Shown: in pieces, positions 1 to 5,058 of the stretch | Layout: each line of letters begins with the position of its first letter | How positions within the stretch are numbered: position 1 is the stretch's first letter | DNA from: Planctomycetota bacterium | GTDB taxonomy: Bacteria; Planctomycetota; Phycisphaerae; FEN-1346 | Assembly: GCA_026386995.1 (NCBI GenBank) | Contig: JAPLMO010000482.1 | Coordinates: forward strand, 1 to 12,359 | Length of the DNA: 12,359 bases | Reading direction: 5' to 3' | Notes under the pieces: model-generated | Told to the model about the DNA's origin: nothing | Seen by the model: the letters and a program-made list of their open reading frames with translations, nothing else | Databases searched by the model: none | Translations under genes and position numbers: made by a program

Positions 1-547
1 GGCGTTTGCCGCGATAGATGAGGCCGTCCTTGAACATGCTGAAGAACGCGCTGCGGACGGCCCGCGCGCAGACCGGGTCCAGCGTAAAGCGGGTGCGCGT
101 CCAGTCGCACGAGGACCCGATGCGGCGGAGTTGCTGGAGGATGATGTCGCCGCACTCCTTGCGCCAGGCCCAGATGCGGCGGACGAGTTCCTCTCGCCCC
201 AGGTCGTGGCGGGTTTTCTTCTCTTCCTTCAGCGTCCGCCGTTCGACGACCGCCTGCGTGGCGATGCCGGCGTGGTCCGTTCCGGGCAGCCACAGGGTCT
301 TTCGGCCCTGCATGCGGCGCCAGCGGATAAGGATGTCCTGGAGGGTGTTGTTCAGCGCGTGGCCCAGGTGCAGCCGGTCCGTGACGTTCGGCGGCGGAAT
401 GACGATCGTGAAGGGTTCGCCGGGGGCGTCGGGTGCGGCGTGAAAATGGCCGCCCTGCTCCCACATATCGTAAATGCGGCCCTCGACGGTCGTCGGGTCG
501 TAGATCTTAGCCAGTTCCTGCCCCGGCCCGGTTTCTTCGTCAGCCAT
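1..547 (-). CDS. valS: Valyl-tRNA synthetase, N-terminal part (cut by window start)
   Basis: Class I aminoacyl-tRNA synthetase that charges tRNA-Val with valine in the cytoplasm. About 182 residues are visible from the ATG at 547-545; the frame is open to the window edge, so most of the roughly 900-residue protein is missing. Residues 52-64 give PPPNVTDRLHLGH, the HIGH-type ATP-binding signature of the ValS/IleS/LeuS group, followed by a stretch with LWLPGTDHAGIATQ, typical of ValS. The last visible residues, FKDGLIYRGKR, also match the family. The usual Gly after NVT is Asp here. The start overlaps the cimA stop by 8 bases, so the two are probably translationally coupled and share the attenuated promoter upstream of cimA. 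Family assignment is firm; the overlap and the co-direction are seen directly, and the shared regulation is inferred. Confidence 0.95.
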   Translation of the reverse strand, partial: MADEETGPGQELAKIYDPTTVEGRIYDMWEQGGHFHAAPDAPGEPFTIVIPPPNVTDRLHLGHALNNTLQDILIRWRRMQGRKTLWLPGTDHAGIATQAVVERRTLKEEKKTRHDLGREELVRRIWAWRKECGDIILQQLRRIGSSCDWTRTRFTLDPVCARAVRSAFFSMFKDGLIYRGKR

Positions 548-2111
548 TGGCTTTCTCTTCGTCTTTCGTGAGTTTGTACTCGATGCTTTCCACGAGCGCC
601 TGCCACGAGGCGTCGATGATGTTCTCGGATACGCCGACCGTGCCCCAGTGCCCGCCGCCGTCGCGCGACTCGATGACGACGCGGACCTTGGCGGCGGTCC
701 CGGCGCCGGAGTTTATGACGCGGACCTTGTAGTCCACGAGGCTCATCTCGCCCAGCCGCGGATACGCCGCCAGCAGGGCCTTCCGCAGCGCGGCGTCCAG
801 GGCGTTCACGGGACCGTCGCCCTCGGCCACGGTGTGCTGGCAGGCCTCGCCGACGCGCAACTTGACCGTCGCCTCGGTCACCGGCGGCCGGTCACCGTCC
901 TTCTTGATGCCCACGCTGTAGTGGTCGAGAGCAAAGAACGACCGCTTCCGGCCCGCCACCCGCCGCACCAGGAGCGCGAACGACGCCTCGCACGTCTCAA
1001 ACTGGTACCCCTGGTTCTCGAGTCGCTGGACCTCCTTGAGGACCTTCTGCTGAAGGGCCTTGTCGCCCTCGAAATCGGTGCCGGCGACCTTCTCAAGGAT
1101 CGTGCCGCGCCCCGAAAGTTCGCTCACGAGGATCTTCCGCGTGTTGCCGACGACGCGCGGGTCGATGTGCTCGTAGGAGTGCCGGTCGCGCGCGACGGCT
1201 GCCACGTGCATGCCGCCCTTGTGCGCAAACGCGCTTGGGCCAACGTACGGCTGGCCGGGCACCAGGAGCATGTTGGCCGTCTCGTAGACGAACCGCGAGA
1301 CCTCGGCCAGCCTGGCGAGGTTCTCCTTCCCGAGGCACGCCAGGCCCACCTTGAGTTCCAGGTTCGGGATGACCGCGCACAGGTCGGCGTTGCCGCAACG
1401 TTCGCCCAGGCCGTTGATGGTGCCCTGGACCTGCGTGGCGCCGGCGCGGACGGCCGCCAGCGAGTTGGCCGTCGCCAGGCCCGCATCGTTGTGGCAGTGG
1501 ATGCCGACCTGCCCGCCCACCTCGCGCATCACGGCGGCGGTAGCCTCGGCGATCTCCTCCGGCAGGCGGCCGCCGTTGGTGTCGCAGAGGACCAGCCAGT
1601 CGGCCCCGGCTTCTTTCGCCGCCCGGAGCGTGGACAGGGCGTACTCGGCGTTGGACTTATGGCCGTCGAAGAAGTGCTCCGCGTCGAAGAGGATCAGGCG
1701 CCCAGATTCCTTCAGGAGCCGCACCGAGTCGCGGATCATCGCAAGGTTCTCTTCGAGGTCGGTCCGGAGGACCTTCTCGACCTGGTAATCCGACGACTTG
1801 CCGACGATGGCGACCGCGGGCGTCTCGGCCGCCAGAAGGGCCGCGAGTGTCGCGTCCTCGCCGGCCTTGCCGCCGGCACGGCGCGTCATGCCGAACGCCA
1901 CGGCCGTGGCATGCTTCAGGGGATAGCGCTTCAGTTCCTGGAATACCTGCTCGTCCTTGGGATTGGAGACGGGGTAGCCGGCTTCGAGGAAATCAACGCC
2001 GAGGTCGTCGAGGCGTCGGGCGATGTCGAGTTTATCCTGAAGGCTGAAGTTGACGCCCTCGCCCTGCATGCCATCGCGCAGCGTGGTATCGTAAACGGCG
2101 ATCTTTTTCAT
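540..2111 (-). CDS. cimA: Citramalate synthase (LeuA/CimA family)
   Basis: Condenses pyruvate and acetyl-CoA to (R)-citramalate, the first step of the threonine-independent isoleucine route. The protein has 523 residues, the usual CimA length. The N-terminal HMGL-like TIM barrel shows DTTLRDGMQGEG (residues 8-19), GIHCHNDAGLA with metal-ligand histidines 205 and 207, and NGLGERCGN (233-241). The C-terminal half (about 370-510) is the LeuA-type allosteric domain, with GDGPVNALDAALR and WGTVGVSENIIDASWQAL, the version typical of CimA rather than LeuA. The start chosen is ATG 2111 because MKKIAVYDTTLRDG is where family homology begins; in-frame codons up to 2294 would run through the leader and terminator. 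The Shine-Dalgarno is weak (GGAA, 8 nt upstream). The gene lies downstream of an attenuator-like leader and overlaps valS. 2-isopropylmalate synthase is the alternative, less likely because of the C-terminal motifs. Confidence 0.93.
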   Translation of the reverse strand: MKKIAVYDTTLRDGMQGEGVNFSLQDKLDIARRLDDLGVDFLEAGYPVSNPKDEQVFQELKRYPLKHATAVAFGMTRRAGGKAGEDATLAALLAAETPAVAIVGKSSDYQVEKVLRTDLEENLAMIRDSVRLLKESGRLILFDAEHFFDGHKSNAEYALSTLRAAKEAGADWLVLCDTNGGRLPEEIAEATAAVMREVGGQVGIHCHNDAGLATANSLAAVRAGATQVQGTINGLGERCGNADLCAVIPNLELKVGLACLGKENLARLAEVSRFVYETANMLLVPGQPYVGPSAFAHKGGMHVAAVARDRHSYEHIDPRVVGNTRKILVSELSGRGTILEKVAGTDFEGDKALQQKVLKEVQRLENQGYQFETCEASFALLVRRVAGRKRSFFALDHYSVGIKKDGDRPPVTEATVKLRVGEACQHTVAEGDGPVNALDAALRKALLAAYPRLGEMSLVDYKVRVINSGAGTAAKVRVVIESRDGGGHWGTVGVSENIIDASWQALVESIEYKLTKDEEKANG

Positions 2112-2126
2112 GGCGGATGTTCCAAT

Positions 2127-2154
2127 AAAAAAACCCGAGGCCGTTCGCCCCGGG
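2127..2154 (-). terminator. Intrinsic terminator in the cimA leader (attenuator 3:4 hairpin)
   Basis: Read on the minus strand, CCCGGGGC (2154-2147) pairs with GCCTCGGG (2141-2134) across the 5-base loop GAACG. This gives an 8-bp stem with one G-U pair, followed directly by seven T (2133-2127). It is a textbook Rho-independent terminator, yet it sits only 15 bases before the cimA ATG and after the cimA promoter. It would therefore switch the operon off unless the hairpin is prevented. The structure is seen in the sequence; its activity is inferred. Confidence 0.88.
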
Positions 2155-2261
2155 CGGCGCATCCAACAGGTTGCGTCTAGCCCTGGGGCCCTCCCACCGA
2201 TACGCCGACGGCGACAATACCGGCGCGCGCGGCAACCGGAACCGCGACGAGGCCGCAGGGC
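2147..2261 (-). promoter_or_regulatory. Alternative leader hairpins (protector 1:2 and antiterminator 2:3)
   Basis: Three leader segments can pair in competing ways on the minus-strand transcript. Segment 1, GCCCTGCGGCC (2261-2251), lies in the leader peptide codons. It pairs with segment 2, GGCCCCAGGGC (2190-2180), giving 10 base pairs and one C-C mismatch. Segment 2 can instead pair with segment 3, GCCCGGGGC (2155-2147), giving 9 base pairs with one bulged A. Segment 3 is also the 5' arm of the terminator. Segment 2 covers the last three leader codons before the TAG, so a ribosome that finishes the peptide would hide it and let the terminator form. A ribosome stalled on the earlier valine codons would free it for the antiterminator. 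Pairings were worked out by eye; the mechanism follows the known trp/ilv/pheST attenuator model. Confidence 0.8.
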
Positions 2262-2287
2262 CGATTCGTCTGTCCGTATGCCGACAC
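2177..2287 (-). CDS. Valine-rich leader peptide of the cimA-valS attenuator
   Basis: A 36-codon ORF starting with GTG (2287-2285) and ending in TAG (2179-2177). It has a strong Shine-Dalgarno GGAGG (2298-2294) 6 bases upstream, far better than the one in front of cimA. Residues 13-31 read LVAVPVAARAGIVAVGVSV: seven valines, one isoleucine and one leucine in 19 positions. The valine codons include GTT twice and GTA once, which are unexpected in so GC-rich a genome. The ORF begins about 36 nt after the predicted transcription start and stops just before the antiterminator/terminator segments. Control codons, ribosome site and hairpins are arranged as in characterised leader peptides such as those of ilvB and pheST. 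The peptide itself probably has no function; reading it is the sensor. No comparative data are available to me. Confidence 0.78.
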   Translation of the reverse strand: MSAYGQTNRPCGLVAVPVAARAGIVAVGVSVGGPQG

Positions 2288-2329
2288 GCCACACCTCCGC
2301 CTCAGGAACGCCCGTTTCAGACGCTCAGA

Positions 2330-2357
2330 AGTATATCATCGGCCTCCGGGGGGTCAA
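2330..2357 (-). promoter_or_regulatory. Sigma-70-type promoter of the cimA-valS operon
   Basis: On the minus strand TTGACC (2357-2352) and TATACT (2335-2330) are separated by 16 bases. Both boxes differ from consensus by one base. Transcription should start near 2323, giving a leader of roughly 210 nt before cimA that contains the leader peptide and the attenuator hairpins. Confidence 0.75.
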
Positions 2358-2453
2358 ATGATTATTGCTTCTTGGGCGTGGCCTGCCCTGCCCGGGCCAA
2401 TTCGGCATGCCTTGCCCGCAGCGCCGCCACCCCCGAACCGGTGCAGCGCCAAC

Positions 2454-2514
2454 GCGCGATTTGCGCGGCGGGTCGGAGTTTACCCGCCTGGGCGGGTACC
2501 CACTGCGCGAAAAC
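2454..2514 (-). repeat. REP-like palindromic repeat, copy 1 (degenerate)
   Basis: Contains GCGATTTGCGCGGCGGGT followed by ACCCGCC and, after a 16-base interruption, GCGCGAAAAC. The same core, GCGATTT(T)GCGCGGCGG with its complementary arm, recurs on the minus strand at 3183-3223 and 10781-10825. This copy is the least regular because the right arm is interrupted. Strand is arbitrary for a palindrome. Confidence 0.55.
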
Positions 2515-2650
2515 CGTAGCGACCGAGGTCGCCGGCTAAGTATGCCGCCGGGGTTTATCGCCTTTAGCACAAAAGGGTCGCGCCACACTATAATATATGC
2601 CGGAGGGCAAAAATGGGCGTTTTTCGCACCGTGAAGGGCCGGAAACGGCC

Positions 2651-2666
2651 TTGGCGCTAGCGCCAA
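2651..2666. repeat. Perfect 16-bp palindrome
   Basis: TTGGCGCTAGCGCCAA is its own reverse complement. It directly follows a small hairpin with a GAAA tetraloop (GGCCG and CGGCC arms, near 2637-2654). It could be an operator for a dimeric regulator or part of a terminator-like structure, but no adjacent gene shows which. Confidence 0.45.
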
Positions 2667-2703
2667 TGCGGTTTTGGGGGTCGTTTGGCAAGATAGGCAA
2701 GAC

Positions 2704-2766
2704 GAAACTTGATCCCTTTTGATCACTTTTTACAGTTTTTGATCGGAACTTGATACCTTTTGCATC
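2704..2766. repeat. AT-rich direct repeat with TTGATC boxes
   Basis: GAAACTTGATCCCTTTTGATC (2704-2724) and GGAACTTGATACCTTTTGCATC (2745-2766) are near copies about 41 bases apart. Another TTTTTGATC lies between them at 2736-2744. The tract is markedly AT-rich in a GC-rich setting. Function unknown. Confidence 0.5.
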
Positions 2767-2856
2767 CCCGCGAGCGGTTTTTGCCACCCCCAATTATGTA
2801 CTATGGTATATACTACTGTGGCAGTAGGGATTCTCTGGAGCCCCCCAAAACAATCA

Positions 2857-2919
2857 GGGACACCCACGGAAACCTCCCCGGCGGCCGGTATGGCAAACCG
2901 GAAGCCCCACGGGTGTCCC
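2857..2919. repeat. Inverted repeat GGGACACCC / GGGTGTCCC
   Basis: Nine-base perfect arms (2857-2865 and 2911-2919) enclose about 45 bases with a smaller hairpin CCGGT...ACCGG (2885-2901). It resembles the end or the whole of a small palindromic mobile element rather than a terminator, because no T-tract follows on either strand. Confidence 0.45.
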
Positions 2920-2980
2920 CCATTTAATTACGATGGGCGGCCAGGACCACTATCTGTAGCGCTCCCGACCCCCTACCCAT

Positions 2981-2999
2981 GGGGGGGGGGGGGGGGGGG
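2981..2999 (+). repeat. Homopolymer run of 19 G
   Basis: Nineteen consecutive G follow CCCAT. Tracts of this length are slippage-prone in vivo and are also a common place for sequencing length errors, so the exact count is unreliable. No gene is affected in this window. Confidence 0.9.
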
Positions 3000-3006
3000 C
3001 AACAAA

Positions 3007-3025
3007 CCCCCGGCACTGCCGGGGG
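3007..3025. repeat. Short perfect hairpin next to the G run
   Basis: CCCCCGGC, a 3-base loop ACT and GCCGGGGG form an 8-bp perfect stem 7 bases after the G tract. There is no T-tract on the plus side. The stem's C-rich arm can also pair with the G run, so alternative structures are possible. Confidence 0.45.
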
Positions 3026-3088
3026 ATGACGCGGGGTGGACCGGCGGCAACCGGGACAGAACCTGAAATCCGCCAGAGGCGGGGCCGT

Positions 3089-3170
3089 CTTTCGCCCCAA
3101 CGGCGCGGCGGATTGTAATCACGGGTGAAGCACCGGCCGCCGCGCGGCGGGCGGTGCGGAACCCGTGGAA
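3089..3170 (+). repeat. Composite palindromic element, copy A
   Basis: Begins with TTTCGCCCCAACGG, continues with GATTGTAATCACGGGTG and folds into a long hairpin. Its arms are CACGGGT (3120-3126) with ACCCGTG (3161-3167), GCACCG (3130-3135) with CGGTGC (3152-3157), and the central palindrome CCGCCGCGCGGCGG (3137-3150). Small symmetric internal loops separate the arms. An inverted, diverged copy lies at 3297-3420 with the same order of parts. Similar hairpin repeats are, from memory, common in planctomycete intergenic DNA. Confidence 0.6.
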
Positions 3171-3187
3171 ACGTTCTTCCGTATTGT

Positions 3188-3215
3188 GCGCGGCGGTTCT
3201 CCTGAACCGCCGCGC
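3188..3215 (-). repeat. REP-like palindromic repeat, copy 2
   Basis: GCGCGGCGGTTC and GAACCGCCGCGC form a perfect 12-bp stem with the loop TCCT. With its flank it matches the core GCGATTTGCGCGGCGG on the minus strand, as in the copies at 2454-2514 and 10785-10816. The loops differ while the arms stay complementary, which suggests selection on pairing or copying of an intact hairpin. Confidence 0.65.
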
Positions 3216-3296
3216 AAATCGCAATCTAGCGCTGTCGTACTAAGGGGCGGAGGAAGCGCCGGGCACAGGCATCCTTTCGTCAGCCCAAAAATCTCC

Positions 3297-3420
3297 TTCG
3301 CCCCGTTGGGGCGAAAAGATGCTGAGGGATATCCGTTCTCCACGGGTTTCGCGTCGGGCCGCAGCGCGGCCGCGCCGCTCCACCCGTGAGATTACATCCC
3401 TTCGCCCCGTCGGGGCTGAA
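3297..3420 (-). repeat. Composite palindromic element, copy B (inverted)
   Basis: On the minus strand the order is the same as copy A: TTCAGCCCCGACGGGGCGAA (3420-3401), GGGATGTAATC, then CACGGGT (3388-3382) paired with ACCCGTG (3347-3341) around a GC-rich variable centre. A second hairpin, TTCGCCCC/GGGGCGAA (3315-3297), closes the unit. It therefore carries GCCCC/GGGGC hairpins at both ends. Confidence 0.6.
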
Positions 3421-3549
3421 ACAGCGATATAGCGCACGGGCTTGGGAACGCGCCGGCCTCCAAGTGCGGCCGGACGAGACGGACGGACTCCTTGCCGCGC
3501 CAAGAGTTAAGTATCGTCCCCGGAACTCCCCCCGTGTAACGTCACGCTT

Positions 3550-3587
3550 CAGTTTCGTTTTGCCCGACCCGGGCAAAACGCAAACTG
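3550..3587 (-). terminator. Strong hairpin after the nuclease gene, terminator-like
   Basis: CAGTTT plus CGTTTTGCCCG (3550-3566), loop ACC, then CGGGCAAAACG (3570-3580), one bulged C and AAACTG (3582-3587). This gives 17 base pairs with a single bulge, starting 19 bases after the stop of the minus-strand nuclease gene. No T-run follows the stem on the minus strand, so it may end transcription weakly or protect the mRNA 3' end rather than act as a classic intrinsic terminator. Confidence 0.5.
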
Positions 3588-3606
3588 CAAGCGATGGTTT
3601 GCTGCT

Positions 3607-4464
3607 TCATTCTTCCCATGACTTCTTCACAAGTTCAGCAATCTTGGCCATCGTGTCCGCTTTCGATTCAATCGCCGCTTTGTCGGCCGAGATGCGGAGA
3701 AACAGGCCCTTCTTGGTGTAGGCAATGTCCGCTTCCTCAAGAAGGGCGATAGCCTCTTGAAGGTGGGGTTCCGTGAACCCGCAACAAAGAAGACTATGGC
3801 CGCCGCTTCTCTTGCGAAGCCACATATATCTGTTTCCATTGACTTCTATTCTGATGTAGTTCTTGACGAAGCCAAGCGTTGCGTTGCCGAATGCGGAACG
3901 AGCGGCCACCTGAAGCGCCTTGGCGGCGTCCAGGGTCCACGGCGATTTCTCCCTCCAAAAGGCTTCATTGTATTCCTGCCCGCCGCTGCCGCCCTCGTCC
4001 TCCGGTTCCTCGTATGTGTCAAGGACTTTGGAGAAATGCAGAATCTTCTTCCCGTCTGCTTCGACAATGTTGACTTGAATGGCAATGATGGGAATTGCGT
4101 GGCTCAAGAGTTGGATGACGTTAAAGAAACGCCTCGTGATGGTCTCGGCCACAAGCACCGCGAAATGCTCTCTCTGGGGCCATTTTCGCTTTTCATTATC
4201 CCAGTATTCGATTGTGCGAATGATGTGCGACTCATCCGTTTCCCCGAGCATGACTTCAACCTCATACATGGAATCGTCCTCGGGATCTTTCAAGAGAATG
4301 TCGAGTCGGCCGCCACTTGCCTGCTGATGCTCTCGGTAGATTAACTCAAGCTCTCCGAGTTGCAGGCAGTTTGGGTTGTCCACGATCTGATCCTGGAGCC
4401 AGAATTCGTCGTATCCGCACGCGCGGATCGATTGGCTTTTGCCGATTGGTATGGCGTCGGTCAT
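3607..4464 (-). CDS. Orphan protein with a PD-(D/E)XK-nuclease-like N-terminal domain
   Basis: A 285-residue protein with no signal peptide or membrane segment. The N-terminal part (about 20-132) resembles restriction-endonuclease-fold proteins: Glu38, then GGRLDILL with Asp55, then YEVEV with Glu68 and Glu70, then a conserved-looking stretch ESHIIRTIEYWDNE (78-91). In that reading Asp55 and Glu68 would bind metal, and the usual lysine of the (D/E)XK motif is Glu70. A Gly/Glu-rich linker (about 152-166) leads to a separate C-terminal domain (167-285) that I do not recognise. The start is supported by AGGAAGG 6 bases before ATG 4464. The gene has visibly lower GC and different codon use from its neighbours, suggesting transfer. 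It follows an integrase-like remnant and has no methylase, toxin or helicase partner in the window. Nuclease activity is inferred, not established. Confidence 0.7.
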   Translation of the reverse strand: MTDAIPIGKSQSIRACGYDEFWLQDQIVDNPNCLQLGELELIYREHQQASGGRLDILLKDPEDDSMYEVEVMLGETDESHIIRTIEYWDNEKRKWPQREHFAVLVAETITRRFFNVIQLLSHAIPIIAIQVNIVEADGKKILHFSKVLDTYEEPEDEGGSGGQEYNEAFWREKSPWTLDAAKALQVAARSAFGNATLGFVKNYIRIEVNGNRYMWLRKRSGGHSLLCCGFTEPHLQEAIALLEEADIAYTKKGLFLRISADKAAIESKADTMAKIAELVKKSWEE

Positions 4465-4465
4465 G

Positions 4466-4609
4466 TTATTCCTTCCTTTTCAGCGAACGGCAAGTTCCGG
4501 GGACAATACTTATCTCCGCTTGCGTTTGCGGCCGGTCGGCGCCGGCCGGTCCACGGCTGAGGACATGGGTGTAAATGATCGTTGTCTTCACGCCGCTGGC
4601 GCAACGGAG
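4466..4609 (-). pseudogene. Tyrosine recombinase (integron-integrase-like) C-terminal remnant
   Basis: In one minus-strand frame the DNA encodes LRCASGVKTTIIYTHVLSRG followed by PAGADRP and ends in TAA (4468-4466). Tyrosine recombinases end their catalytic domain with LLGH-S-DVKTT-IYTHVL, where the Tyr (codon 4573-4571) is the DNA-attacking residue. The wording THVL-RG-G is the form typical of integron and phage-type integrases. The expected GH (catalytic His region) is altered to CA, and no further homology is evident upstream, so the gene is dead or truncated. Its last codons overlap the ribosome-binding site of the nuclease gene on the same strand. The match is to remembered family motifs. 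Confidence 0.6.
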
Positions 4610-5058
4610 GCGTTCCGACTCCACGAGACTTACCCGCCTGGAATTCGACCCTGCATCTCATCCGGAAGCATACATTACGAATTCGGCCTTTGCCAATACA
4701 TTCTGGCCCCACCCTTGCGTTCCCGTGGCCGCAATTTGCGCGCCGGCACGGCTGCTGAACGGCGCAACCGCGGCACCCGGCTGCCCCCTTTGCCACCTTC
4801 ACAACTGACGACTTGCGCCACGCCGTAAGGGGTCAGTTACGTGCGCCCCGTGAACGTAGGGGCGAGGCATGCCTCGCCCGCGGGCACGCCGGACTTACTC
4901 GGGCGAGGCATGCCTCGCCCCTACGCCGGCTCAGGCGTATGTAACTGACCCCTTACGCCACGCCGCGCAAAAGACGTGCTTTGGATCGCATCGCCTGCTA
5001 GGATACCCGCCGGTTTTCAGGGGAAACAAGGACCCAAGAATAAGAGGAGAACCGCGCC
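4610..5058. other. Gene-free stretch upstream of the oxidoreductase
   Basis: About 450 bases. The first 210 show no recognisable gene or repeat in either strand; any further recombinase homology has decayed. A 134-bp nested palindrome fills 4824-4957. The last 100 bases hold the oxidoreductase ribosome-binding site GAGGAGA (5044-5050, 8 bases from the ATG). A possible -10 box TAGGAT lies at 4999-5004, but no convincing -35 box is present. Confidence 0.6.
4824..4957. repeat. 134-bp nested palindromic element (MITE/REPIN-like)
   Basis: Outer arms CGTAAGGGGTCAGTTAC (4824-4840) and its exact reverse complement (4941-4957) are 17 bp. Inner 25-bp arms (4855-4879 and 4901-4925) are also exact reverse complements. 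Each inner arm contains the 20-bp perfect palindrome GGGCGAGGCATGCCTCGCCC. The whole can fold as one long hairpin or as two separate ones. It has no coding capacity. The termini resemble, from memory, short non-autonomous elements mobilised by REP-associated Y1 transposases; no such transposase is in the window. Confidence 0.8.

Larger units (their letters stand above)
2361..3606. other. Gene-free, repeat-rich intergenic region
   Basis: About 1.25 kb between the cimA promoter and the end of the nuclease gene. The open frames here are short, lack family signatures, are arginine/proline-rich and contradict one another on both strands, so I call no gene. The region holds a REP-like palindrome (2454-2514), an AT-rich direct repeat (2704-2766), inverted repeats (2651-2666, 2857-2919, 3007-3025), a 19-base G run (2981-2999), two inverted copies of a composite palindromic element (3089-3170, 3297-3420), and a terminator-like hairpin (3550-3587). 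Confidence 0.7.

Noticed and set aside
648..2180. 510-codon plus-strand open frame opposite cimA
   Set aside because: Shadow of cimA in GC-rich DNA; residue content is Arg/Val/Ala-rich with no family motif, whereas cimA has full motifs.
2112..2294. Upstream in-frame start for cimA at 2294
   Set aside because: Would overlap the leader peptide's ribosome site, leader ORF and terminator, and adds an Arg-rich segment not found in CimA.
2112..2360. T-box riboswitch in the cimA leader
   Set aside because: No T-box consensus (AGGGUGGNACCGCG-like) or specifier stem seen; a translated leader ORF explains the arrangement better.
2325..2726. 133-codon minus-strand open frame upstream of cimA
   Set aside because: Runs through the cimA promoter and repeats; composition unlike the real proteins here and no family signature.
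3089..3420. CRISPR array in the repeat-rich region
   Set aside because: Repeats are palindromic, inverted and irregularly spaced; there are no equal-length direct repeats with spacers and no cas genes.
3550..3587. Integron attC site near the nuclease gene
   Set aside because: The hairpin lacks the RYYYAAC/GTTRRRY boxes and unpaired bases expected of attC, despite the integrase-like remnant nearby.
4461..4802. 113-codon minus-strand open frame (and overlapping frames) as a gene
   Set aside because: Cys/Arg-rich without domains; the neighbouring frame carries the recombinase motif, so this is decayed DNA.
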